Source: an uncultured Faecalibacterium sp. (GTDB lineage Bacteria > Bacillota > Clostridia > Oscillospirales > Ruminococcaceae). Taken from it: a stretch of 64,000 nucleotides of DNA. This document shows positions 16,113 through 24,671 of the stretch, piece after piece (position 1 is the stretch's first letter; each line of letters starts with the position of its first letter). Below the pieces are notes generated by a model. That model was not told the DNA's origin. It saw only the letters and a program-made list of their open reading frames with translations, and made no database searches. Where the stretch lies: assembly GCA_934561555.1 (NCBI GenBank), contig CAKTGQ010000007.1:1-64000 (forward strand), read 5' to 3'. The position numbers were made by a program, and so were the translations under genes.

Positions 16113-19100
16113 ATGTACGAAGCCTTACTCAAGGCCACACCGGAATATCAGAAGGTCGCCGCAAGCTTTGGCTCGGCTGGGCCGGCGGCGCTGTTCGGTC
16201 TGCCGCCCGCAGGCCGGGCGCTGCTGTATGCCGCCCTGCAAAAAGATCTTGGGCGCACGCTTTGCATCGTGACCCCCGGCGAGGCCGAAGCCACCCACTT
16301 TGCGGACGACCTCAAGGCGCTGGGGCTTACCGCTGCGGTGTTCCCGCCCCGGGACTTTATGCTGCGCCCGGTGGAGGGCGCAGGCCGCGAGTACGAGTAC
16401 CGCCGCCTTTCGGTGCTGGGCGCACTGGCGGGCGGGCGGCTGCAGGCCGTCTGCGTGCCCGCCGAGGCCCTTTTGCAGTACACCGTGCCCCGGGCAGAAT
16501 TCATCCAGAACACCCTCACCTTAAAGCCCGGCATGATGTATAACCGCGAAGCACTGGTGGCGCGGCTGTTTGCCGCCGGGTATGTGCGCCGCAGTCAGGT
16601 GGACGGCCCGGGACAGTTCAGCGTGCGCGGCGATATCGTGGACATCTACGCGCCGGATATGCGCCAGCCCGCCCGCGTGGAGTACTGGGACGATGAGATC
16701 GATTCCATGTCCTCCTTTGACCTGCTGACCCAGCGGCGGGACGGCGCACTGGAAAAAATATACCTCTCCCCTGCCCGCGAGGTGCTGTTCGGCAGCACCG
16801 CCGAGACCGCCGAAGCGCTGCGCACCGTCATCAAAAAGGCGCGCGGCAAGCGCCGCACTGCGCTGGAAAAGGCCACCGAAGCCGACCTTTCCCAGCTGGA
16901 TTCCGGTCTGATGCCGGAAGCTATGGATAAATATTACGGCATCCGCTACCCCGCCCCCGCCACGCTGCTGGACCATCTGGACGCGCCGCTGTTCATTCTG
17001 GACGAGGTGGGCGGCATCCGGGATGCGCAAAAGGCCACCGAGTTCCGCCGCAGCGAGGAACTGACCGGGCTGCTGGAAGAGGGCGTGCTCTGCCCCGGGC
17101 TGGACGTGCTGTACCAGACCATGGACGACCTTGTCATTGCCGCCCAGAACCACAGCACCCTGCTGTGCGAGAACTTCCTGCGCGGGATGAATGAGTTCAA
17201 GCTGAAAGACCTCATCAACGCCGAAGCCTTTGCTGCCCCCAACTGGAACGGCGACCTTTCCTCCCTGCGGGAGGACCTCGACCCGCTCATCGCCCAAGGC
17301 TACGCCGTCACCCTGTTTGCCGGTACGCCCAAGGGCGCAGCCGCTCTGACCCGCGACCTTGCCGACAAGGGCTATGCCGTGAGCATGAGCCGGGATGTGC
17401 GCCCCGCCAAGGGGATTTTGCAGGTGCTGCCCGGGCATCTGACCGCCGGGTGCACCTTCCCCTTTGCCCACGCAGCGGTGCTTTCCAGCCGCCGCCACGG
17501 GCTGGACGAGGAAGCCGCCGCCGAAGCCAAAAAGCGCAAGAAAAATAAAAACGCCCTGTCCAGCCTTTCGGACATCAAGCCCGGGGACTATGTGGTGCAC
17601 CAGAGCCACGGCATCGGGATGTACGCCGGCATCCAGCGGCTGGAGGTGCAGGGCGCTACCAAAGACTACCTCAAGGTGCAGTATTCCGGCTCGGATGTGC
17701 TGTATGTGCCGGTGACCCAGCTGGATCTGCTCAGCCGCTACACCGCCCCCGGCGACGAGGAAAAGGTAAAGCTGGCAAAGCTGGGCGGCACCGAGTGGCA
17801 GCGCACCCGCGCCAAGGTGAAAAAGGCCACCGAGGAGATGGCGCAGGAGCTGATCGAGCTTTACGCCCGCCGCCGTCAGGCCACGGGCTACGCCTTCCCG
17901 CCGGACGGCGACTGGCAGCGGGACTTTGAGACCCGCTTTGACTACGACGAGACCGACGACCAGCTGCACGCCACCGCCGAGATCAAGCAGGACATGGAAA
18001 AAGGCTATCCCATGGACCGGCTGCTCTGCGGTGATGTGGGCGTGGGCAAGACCGAGGTGGCGCTGCGCGCCGCCTTCAAGTGCATCATGGGCGGCAAGCA
18101 GTGCGCCTTGCTGGCGCCCACCACCCTGCTGGCGTGGCAGCACTACAACACCCTGCTCTCCCGCATGGAGGCCTTCCCGGTGAAGATCGGGATGCTGTCC
18201 CGCTTCCGCACCGCCAAGCAGCAAAAGGAGACCCTGCGCGGCTTGCAGGCCGGCAGCGTGGATATCGTGGTGGGCACCCACCGGCTGCTGTCCAAGGACG
18301 TGAAGTTCCACGACCTCGGCCTTGTCATCATCGACGAGGAACAGCGCTTCGGCGTGAAGCACAAGGAAAAGCTGAAGGAGAACTTCATCGGGGTGGATAT
18401 GCTCACCCTGTCGGCTACCCCCATCCCCCGCACCCTGAACATGGCCATGAGCGGCATCCGGGATCTTTCCACCATCGAGCAGCCGCCCATCGAGCGGCAG
18501 CCGGTGGAGACCTTTGTGCTGGAATATAACGATGTCATTCTTGCCGAAGCCATGAAGAAGGAGCTTGCCCGGGACGGGCAGGTGTACTACCTGCACAACC
18601 GGGTGGACAATATCGAATCCTGCGCCGCCCATGTCAGCCAGATGGTGCCGGGTGCGCGGGTGGGCATCGCCCACGGCAAGATGACCGAAGAAGAGCTGAA
18701 CCCCGTGTGGCAGCACCTGCTGAACGGCGAGATTGACATTCTGGTCTGCACCACCCTCATCGAGACCGGCATTGACGTGCGCAACTGCAACACCCTTATC
18801 ATTGAGGATGCTGACCGCATGGGTCTGGCGCAGCTGTACCAGATCCGTGGGCGGGTGGGGCGCTCCGGCCGCAAGGCCTACGCCTACTTCACCTTCCGCC
18901 GGGACAAGACCCTGACTGATATCGCCCAGAAGCGGCTTTCCGCCATCCGGGAGTTCACCGCCTTTGGCTCCGGCTTCCGCATCGCCATGCGGGATCTGCA
19001 AATTCGCGGCGCGGGCAGTCTGCTGGGGCACAGCCAGCACGGCCACATGGAAGCCGTGGGCTACGACCTCTACGTCAAAATGCTGGGACAGGCCATTGCC

Positions 19101-19628
19101 CGGGCGCGGGGCGAACCCGTCCAGCGGGACAAGAGCGATTGTCTTGTGGACCTGCGGGTGGACGCTTTCATCCCGGAAAAGTATATCCCAGACGGCGCGG
19201 GCCGCATCGAAGCCTACAAGCGCATTGCCGCCATCCAGACCCCGGAGGACGCCGCCGATGTGCTGGACGAGCTCATCGACCGCTACGGCGACCCGCCGCC
19301 CTCGGTGAGTGATCTGGTCAACGTCTCCCTTGTCCGCGTGCAGGCCGCTGCCGTGGGCGTATATGAGGTGACCCAGAAGAAGGATACCCTCTTGCTGAAT
19401 CTGGAAACGCTGGACCTTGCCATGATACGCGGCCTGTTGCAGGCTTTCAATGGCCGTGTCACCGCCGGGGCGGGCACAAAGCCCTATCTCTCGGTGGTAT
19501 TGCAGCCGGACGAAAAGCCGCTGGAACTGCTGCAAAACATCCTGAAAGCTATGGCAGATATCCTGACCGGCACCGAACGCGAAAAAGCTCCCCAAACAGG
19601 GGCAGCTGGCGCGCACAAGCGTGACTGA
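16113..19628 (+). CDS. mfd: Transcription-repair coupling factor
   Basis: The 1171-residue DNA translocase removes RNA polymerase stalled at lesions and recruits UvrA. Length matches the family. The N-terminal UvrB-like part comes first. It is followed by the RNA polymerase interaction domain (beginning about DIKPGDYVVHQSHGIGMY), the RecG-like motor with Walker A GDVGVGKTE (about 640-648) and the box DEEQ (about 739-742), helicase motif VI-like QIRGRVGRSG, and the C-terminal TRCF domain. AAAGGAGG precedes the ATG by 7 bp. The downstream lipoprotein gene starts 36 bp after the stop, so the two are probably co-transcribed. Confidence 0.97.
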   Translation: MYEALLKATPEYQKVAASFGSAGPAALFGLPPAGRALLYAALQKDLGRTLCIVTPGEAEATHFADDLKALGLTAAVFPPRDFMLRPVEGAGREYEYRRLSVLGALAGGRLQAVCVPAEALLQYTVPRAEFIQNTLTLKPGMMYNREALVARLFAAGYVRRSQVDGPGQFSVRGDIVDIYAPDMRQPARVEYWDDEIDSMSSFDLLTQRRDGALEKIYLSPAREVLFGSTAETAEALRTVIKKARGKRRTALEKATEADLSQLDSGLMPEAMDKYYGIRYPAPATLLDHLDAPLFILDEVGGIRDAQKATEFRRSEELTGLLEEGVLCPGLDVLYQTMDDLVIAAQNHSTLLCENFLRGMNEFKLKDLINAEAFAAPNWNGDLSSLREDLDPLIAQGYAVTLFAGTPKGAAALTRDLADKGYAVSMSRDVRPAKGILQVLPGHLTAGCTFPFAHAAVLSSRRHGLDEEAAAEAKKRKKNKNALSSLSDIKPGDYVVHQSHGIGMYAGIQRLEVQGATKDYLKVQYSGSDVLYVPVTQLDLLSRYTAPGDEEKVKLAKLGGTEWQRTRAKVKKATEEMAQELIELYARRRQATGYAFPPDGDWQRDFETRFDYDETDDQLHATAEIKQDMEKGYPMDRLLCGDVGVGKTEVALRAAFKCIMGGKQCALLAPTTLLAWQHYNTLLSRMEAFPVKIGMLSRFRTAKQQKETLRGLQAGSVDIVVGTHRLLSKDVKFHDLGLVIIDEEQRFGVKHKEKLKENFIGVDMLTLSATPIPRTLNMAMSGIRDLSTIEQPPIERQPVETFVLEYNDVILAEAMKKELARDGQVYYLHNRVDNIESCAAHVSQMVPGARVGIAHGKMTEEELNPVWQHLLNGEIDILVCTTLIETGIDVRNCNTLIIEDADRMGLAQLYQIRGRVGRSGRKAYAYFTFRRDKTLTDIAQKRLSAIREFTAFGSGFRIAMRDLQIRGAGSLLGHSQHGHMEAVGYDLYVKMLGQAIARARGEPVQRDKSDCLVDLRVDAFIPEKYIPDGAGRIEAYKRIAAIQTPEDAADVLDELIDRYGDPPPSVSDLVNVSLVRVQAAAVGVYEVTQKKDTLLLNLETLDLAMIRGLLQAFNGRVTAGAGTKPYLSVVLQPDEKPLELLQNILKAMADILTGTEREKAPQTGAAGAHKRD

Positions 19629-19663
19629 GAGGGTTTTATAAAAACAAATAAGGAGCAAAACGC

Positions 19664-20782
19664 ATGAAAAAGAAACTGCTTGCGCTGGTATGCGCACTTG
19701 CACTGACCGTCAGCCTTGTGGGCTGTGCACTCTCCACCCCGGACACCGTGGGCAAGATCGGCGATTTCGAGGTAACCAGCGGCCTGTACCTGCTGGCGCA
19801 GTACGATGCCTACCAGCAGGCTGCGCAGCTGGCGGGCTCTGAGCAGGACACCAGCAAGGTAAAGTCCTTCCTCAAAGCCACCATCACCACCGATGCCGAC
19901 ACCGGCGAGACCGCCGTGGTAAAGGACTATGTGGCGCAAAAGACCCTTGAGACCTTGCAGACCCTTGCCGCCGTGGATGCCCGCTTTACCGAACTGGGCG
20001 GCGAGCTGACCGAGGAGCAGAAGTCCGCCGCCGACAGCTACGCCCAGCAGCTGATGGATAACTACGGCGATGCCTACACCGCCAACGGCATCGGGCTGGA
20101 GACTTTGAAGCTGTTCCAGCAGCTGCAGTACAAGCACACCCTGCTGCTGGATCTTGTCTACGGCAAGGACGGCGAGACCCCTGTGGAGGACGGCGAGCTG
20201 ACCGAGCATCTGGACAGCACCATGTACGAGATCGGCTTTATCACTGTGCCGCTGTACAACACCAGCACCTTCGCCTTTGCCAGCGATGACCAGAAGGCCG
20301 AGATGCTTTCCCTTGCCCAGAAAGCTGCGGACAGCTACAACGCCAGCGCCCCGGAGGATACCTCCAGCCAGCTGACCGCCTTTAACAGCATTGCAAGCAG
20401 CGCACTGACCGGGATCTGCGCCGTGCTGGACGCAGAGGTCCCCTCCACCAGCACCCTGCAGACCGACCTGCTGAGCGAAAGCGACCTGACCGACGCCTTT
20501 ACGCAGGAGGGTGCCGCCGATACCCTGCGCGGTCTTGCCTACGGGCAGGCAGCCGCCATCCAGTACTCCGGCTACGCCATGATGCTGGCCGTCCGTCTGG
20601 ACCCGCTGAGCGTTTCCACGCTGGATGCTCTGCGCAGCCAGATCCTGAGCGACATGAAGGGCGAGGAGCTGGACGATGCTCTTGCCGCCTACGGTGCCCA
20701 GATGGCAAGCACCCTGAGCAGCTCTGCCATGAGCAAGCTGCCCGCCGCCAAGATCGTGAACAACACCAGCGCCAACAGCTGA
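19664..20782 (+). CDS. SurA/PrsA-like lipoprotein without a visible PPIase domain
   Basis: The 372-residue protein begins MKKKLLALVCALALTVSLVGC, a lipoprotein signal with a lipobox ending at Cys21. The following TPDTVGKIGDFEVTSGLYLL resembles the start of SurA/PrsA-type foldases, in which a gene product of this kind often follows mfd in Clostridia. I cannot see the parvulin catalytic segment (no clear Q/M/F-rich PPIase motif), so it may act as a chaperone only. It is expected on the outer face of the membrane. AAGGAG lies 8 bp before the ATG. It ends at a strong bidirectional terminator. Confidence 0.75.
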   Translation: MKKKLLALVCALALTVSLVGCALSTPDTVGKIGDFEVTSGLYLLAQYDAYQQAAQLAGSEQDTSKVKSFLKATITTDADTGETAVVKDYVAQKTLETLQTLAAVDARFTELGGELTEEQKSAADSYAQQLMDNYGDAYTANGIGLETLKLFQQLQYKHTLLLDLVYGKDGETPVEDGELTEHLDSTMYEIGFITVPLYNTSTFAFASDDQKAEMLSLAQKAADSYNASAPEDTSSQLTAFNSIASSALTGICAVLDAEVPSTSTLQTDLLSESDLTDAFTQEGAADTLRGLAYGQAAAIQYSGYAMMLAVRLDPLSVSTLDALRSQILSDMKGEELDDALAAYGAQMASTLSSSAMSKLPAAKIVNNTSANS

Positions 20783-20793
20783 TGATCTTGTAA

Positions 20794-20855
20794 AACAACA
20801 CGCCCGGGTTTTCCACACACTTCCTACGGAAGGTGGAAAACCCGGGCGTGTTGTT
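20794..20855. terminator. Strong bidirectional terminator between convergent genes
   Basis: ACACGCCCGGGTTTTCCAC pairs perfectly with GTGGAAAACCCGGGCGTGT, with AAC and GTT extensions and T-rich ends. It serves the mfd-lipoprotein operon and the opposing GH2 gene. Confidence 0.85.
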
Positions 20856-22624
20856 TATTTTATTATTTTCGCAAACTCTGCGGCAAGGGCGGCGTTCACC
20901 GAGCGGACGGCGTTGGCGTCCGGCTTGATGGCGGTGCGGTCGTAGGTGAACAGGCCATTCACCTCGTCCTCCACGTCGGTCAGCTGGGTGTACACCAGCG
21001 CCGAAAGCCCCTTTTGCAGCTGCGGCAGCACTGTGCCCAGCTGCATTTTTTTGTACCGGGCGGTCAGCTCCTCCCGGCTTTTGGCAGTGCCGTAGCCGTA
21101 GGTCTTGCGGGGCGGTTCGTGCCCCGGCATGGGCCATGCAATGCCGCCGTACTCGCTCAGCGCCACGGTGCGCTTCTGCGGGCGCACCCGCAGGGGGTAG
21201 AAGTAGTTGTGCAGGGAGTATACATCCCCGCCGCCCTGATCGTACCAGCCGCTGGCTTCGTCTACTAGGCGGGTGTCGTCCAGCGCACGGATGGCCTGCA
21301 CCGCCCCGGCGGCATCGTACTGTCCCCAGCCCTCATTGAAGGGCACCCAGCAGCCCACACAGGGGTGGCAGCGCAGCGCCTGCACCGTATCTGCCAGCTC
21401 CCGGCGGTATTCTTCCCGGCTGCCCTCGCTCCCCCGGCTCAGCAGCCCCCACAGGGGTGCTTTGTCCGGCAGACGGCGCATAAGCGGCTGTAAAACATTG
21501 GTCAGGTAGGTGACAAACCACAGGTTATACTTGCTGCCGCCGTTGACCATATCCTGCCAGACCACAAGCCCCAGCTTGTCGCAGTGGTAGTACCAGCGCT
21601 GCGGCTCGAGCTTTGCGTGCTTGCGCAGCAGGTTGTAGCCCAGCGCCTTTACCTCGCTCAGTTCCCGCTCCACCGCCGCATCCGAGGGCGGGGTGTACAG
21701 CCCTTCCGGCCAGTAGCCCTGATCCAGCAGGCCGTTGAGCAGGATGGGCTTATCGTTCAGGCAAAAGCGCAGCACGCCCCTTGCGTCCGGTGCGCAGCTC
21801 CACTTGCGCAGAGCAAAATAGCTGTGCACAGTGTCGAACTGCTCTTCCTCTCCCTGCGTGGTGCCCACGGTCAGGTCGTACAAAAAGGGCGTGTCCGGGC
21901 TCCACGGAAAGAAATATTCGTCCGCAATATGCAGCGTCACCTCACCGTCCCGGTCGGCCTCGTCGCTGCCCCAGTCCTCGGCGATGGTCACGCCCCCGGC
22001 GCGCACCACAGCCCACAGGTTCGCCGCGCCGCCGGGCGCAGAGGTATGGGCTTTCACGGTCACGGTGCGGGCATCGTAGTCCGGTGTAATGGTGAGAGAC
22101 TGGATGTAGTTTTCCGGCACACGCTCCAACCAGACCGTCTGCCAGATGCCGCTCTGCGCGGGGTAGAACATCCCGCCGGGCTGCAGGGTCTGCTTGCCCC
22201 GCGCCTGTGTGCCGTGGCCGGTAGGGTCCTGCACCGCCACCCACAGGCTGTTGCGGCCGGTGCCGTTGAGCTGCGCGGTGATATCCAGCGTAAAGGGCCA
22301 GTAGCCGCCCCGGTGACCACCCACCAGATGGCCGTTCACCTGTACAGCGCAGGCGTAGTCCACCGCGCCGAAGTGCAGCAGCACCCGGCCGCCCGTCCCG
22401 GCGGGCGGCGCAAAGTATCGGTGGTAGTGCAGCCACTGCCCGGGCTGCAGTGTGCGCCCCACCCCGGAGGTGCGGCACTCCGGCGCGTAGGGCACCAAGA
22501 TCTCACCATCCCAGCCCGCCGGGCGCTGTGCCGAGGCGGTGATGGCGTACTGCCACAGGCCGTTCAGGTTCTCGTAGCTGTCCCGGCGCATGGCCGGGCG
22601 GGGATATTCCGTCAGAGGGTGCAT
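20855..22624 (-). CDS. Glycoside hydrolase family 2 enzyme
   Basis: The 589-residue protein has the GH2 layout: an N-terminal sugar-binding jelly roll (about 1-170, VNGHLVGGHRGGYWPF), an Ig-like domain (about 175-270) and a TIM barrel. The acid/base Glu is E431 in PFNEGWG and the nucleophile is E491 in LSEYGG, both in the expected order. Likely substrates are beta-galactosides, beta-glucuronides or related beta-linked sugars; specificity cannot be read from sequence. There is no signal peptide, so it is probably intracellular and acts on imported oligosaccharides. It stands alone, with a weak extended -10 (TGCTAGAAT) near 22660 on the minus strand. Confidence 0.88.
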   Translation of the reverse strand: MHPLTEYPRPAMRRDSYENLNGLWQYAITASAQRPAGWDGEILVPYAPECRTSGVGRTLQPGQWLHYHRYFAPPAGTGGRVLLHFGAVDYACAVQVNGHLVGGHRGGYWPFTLDITAQLNGTGRNSLWVAVQDPTGHGTQARGKQTLQPGGMFYPAQSGIWQTVWLERVPENYIQSLTITPDYDARTVTVKAHTSAPGGAANLWAVVRAGGVTIAEDWGSDEADRDGEVTLHIADEYFFPWSPDTPFLYDLTVGTTQGEEEQFDTVHSYFALRKWSCAPDARGVLRFCLNDKPILLNGLLDQGYWPEGLYTPPSDAAVERELSEVKALGYNLLRKHAKLEPQRWYYHCDKLGLVVWQDMVNGGSKYNLWFVTYLTNVLQPLMRRLPDKAPLWGLLSRGSEGSREEYRRELADTVQALRCHPCVGCWVPFNEGWGQYDAAGAVQAIRALDDTRLVDEASGWYDQGGGDVYSLHNYFYPLRVRPQKRTVALSEYGGIAWPMPGHEPPRKTYGYGTAKSREELTARYKKMQLGTVLPQLQKGLSALVYTQLTDVEDEVNGLFTYDRTAIKPDANAVRSVNAALAAEFAKIIK

Positions 22625-22707
22625 ACACTCACCAGCCTTTTTCTCGTTTGCTCCATTCTAGCACAGCCCGGGGCGTTTGTATACGCGGAAAAATATTTTT
22701 ATATAGC

Positions 22708-22743
22708 GTAAGCCCGGAAAGTCTGCGGACTTTCCGGGCTTAC
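22708..22743 (-). terminator. Terminator of the ABC exporter operon
   Basis: GTAAGCCCGGAAAGTC pairs perfectly with GACTTTCCGGGCTTAC around TGCG. It lies 9 bp beyond the exporter stop codon at 22752. Confidence 0.75.
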
Positions 22744-22751
22744 GAAAGCGC

Positions 22752-24671
22752 TTAATTCTCGGCCAGATTACCGGTATAAAGCTGGTAATACTTGCCCTTT
22801 TTGGCGATCAGCTCGTCGTGGCTGCCGCGCTCGATGATGCGGCCCTGCTCCAGCACCACGATGCAGTCTGCATTGCGGACGGTGGACAGGCGGTGGGCGA
22901 TGACAAAGCTGGTGCGGCCGTACATCAGGCCGTCCATGCCGCGCTGCACCAGCGCCTCGGTGCGGGTATCGATGGAGGAGGTCGCCTCGTCCAGGATCAG
23001 CACCGGGGGGTCTGCCACGGCTGCGCGGGCAATGGCCAGCAGCTGACGCTGTCCCTGCGAGAGGTTGGCACCATCGCCGGTCAGCATGGTGTTGTAGCCC
23101 TCCGGCAGACGCTTGATAAAGCCATCGGCGTTGGCCAGACGGGCGGCGGCGATGCACTCTTCATCGGTGGCATCCAGCCGTCCGTAGCGGATGTTCTCCA
23201 TCACCGTGCCGGTGAACAGGTGGGTGTCCTGCAGCACGATGCCCAGCGAGCGGCGCAGGTCGGCTTTTTTGATCTTGTGGATGTTGATGCCGTCGTAGCG
23301 GATCTTGCCCTCCTGAATATCATAGAAGCGGTTAATCAGGTTGGTGATGGTGGTCTTGCCCGCGCCGGTAGAGCCGACAAAGGCGATCTTCTGCCCCGGA
23401 CGGCCATACAGGTTGATGTCGTGCAGCACCGTCTTTTCCGGCACATAACCAAAGTCCACGTCCGTAAAGGTGATGTCGCCCGCCAGCTTGTGGTAGGTAA
23501 CGGTGCCGTCGTGGTGGGGGTGCTTCCATGCCCACAGACCGGTGCGCTCGCTCGTCTCCACCAGCTGGTCGTTGCGGTCGTACTTGGCATTCACCAGCGT
23601 CACATAGCCCTCATCGGTCTCGCTGGGCTCGTCCATCATCTTGAAGATGCGCTCGGCACCGGCCAGTGCCATGATGACACTGTTGGCCTGCATGGACACC
23701 TGACTGATGGGCATATTAAAGCCCTTGTTCAGGCTGAGGAAGGCCACAACAGTGCCAAGGGTCATGCCGCCAACGCCGCCAACGGCCATGGCTGCACCGA
23801 CCAGTGCACAGATGGCGTAGCTGATGTTGCCCAGCTGGGCGTTGACAGGCATCATGATGTTGGAGAAGGCGTTGGCCTGCTTGGCGCTTTCCTTCAGCTG
23901 GTCGTTCAGCTCACGGAAGCCGGCAAGGGTCTGCTGCTCGTGGGTGAACACCTTGACCACCTTCTGGCCTTCCATCATCTCCTCGATATAGCCGTTCACC
24001 TTGCCCAGATCCCGCTGCTGCTGGATGAAGTACTTGGAAGAGCTTTTTGCGATCTGCTTAGAGCAGAACAGCATCAGCGCCACCATGAGCATGGTAACGA
24101 TGGTCAGCTGCCAGCTGAGCATGCACATGCTGAAGAACACCGACACGATGGTGATGACGCTGGACACCAGCTGCGGGATGCTCTGGCTGAGCATCTGGCG
24201 CAGGGTATCCACATCGTTAGTATACACGGACATGATATCGCCGTGGGGATGGGTGTCAAAATACCGGATGGGCAGGCTTTCCATGTGGGTGAACAGCTTG
24301 GTGCGCAGATTGCGCAGCGTGCCCTGTGTTACGTTGACCATAATGCGGGCGTTGGCCCATGCGGCCAGAATGCCCACAAGGTAGATGCAGCCCATCCGCA
24401 CCAGTGCACCGGCCAGCGGTGCAAAGCTGGGGTCCTGCTGGCGGGTCATAGGCACGATGTAATCGTCCATCAAAGTCTGCAAGAACAGGCTGGCCTGCAC
24501 ATTGGCCAGCGCGCTGACCACGATGCAGACAAGCACAAGGATGCAGTGGGGCAGATAGTTGCGGAACACCTCATCCATGATGCGCTTCAGCAGCTTGCCC
24601 GGGTTTTCCACCTTGGGGCGCGGCCCCCGTGCGCCCCGCGGGCCGGGGCCATGTACTTCTTTTACTGCCAT
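22752..24671 (-). CDS. Heterodimeric ABC exporter subunit with canonical Walker B
   Basis: The 639-residue protein is a fused permease-ATPase half-transporter. A basic leader of about 30 residues is followed by six membrane helices (about 35-330) and a nucleotide-binding domain. Walker A is GSTGAGKTT, the signature is NLSQGQRQ and Walker B is LILDEATSS with the catalytic Glu present. The LSQGQ signature deviates from LSGGQ, as expected when it faces the degenerate site of its partner. An insertion of about 40 residues precedes the Walker A strand. Its start overlaps the stop of the upstream exporter gene by one base. The pair probably exports drugs or lipophilic compounds; substrate unknown. 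Confidence 0.9.
   Translation of the reverse strand: MAVKEVHGPGPRGARGPRPKVENPGKLLKRIMDEVFRNYLPHCILVLVCIVVSALANVQASLFLQTLMDDYIVPMTRQQDPSFAPLAGALVRMGCIYLVGILAAWANARIMVNVTQGTLRNLRTKLFTHMESLPIRYFDTHPHGDIMSVYTNDVDTLRQMLSQSIPQLVSSVITIVSVFFSMCMLSWQLTIVTMLMVALMLFCSKQIAKSSSKYFIQQQRDLGKVNGYIEEMMEGQKVVKVFTHEQQTLAGFRELNDQLKESAKQANAFSNIMMPVNAQLGNISYAICALVGAAMAVGGVGGMTLGTVVAFLSLNKGFNMPISQVSMQANSVIMALAGAERIFKMMDEPSETDEGYVTLVNAKYDRNDQLVETSERTGLWAWKHPHHDGTVTYHKLAGDITFTDVDFGYVPEKTVLHDINLYGRPGQKIAFVGSTGAGKTTITNLINRFYDIQEGKIRYDGINIHKIKKADLRRSLGIVLQDTHLFTGTVMENIRYGRLDATDEECIAAARLANADGFIKRLPEGYNTMLTGDGANLSQGQRQLLAIARAAVADPPVLILDEATSSIDTRTEALVQRGMDGLMYGRTSFVIAHRLSTVRNADCIVVLEQGRIIERGSHDELIAKKGKYYQLYTGNLAEN

Noticed and set aside
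16521..19703. Open frame of 1060 codons on the minus strand opposite mfd
   Set aside because: Mirror of the codon bias of mfd, with no ribosome binding site or domain. The same applies to the long antisense frames at 31243-33906, 48883-51108, 55224-57656 and 57675-59921.
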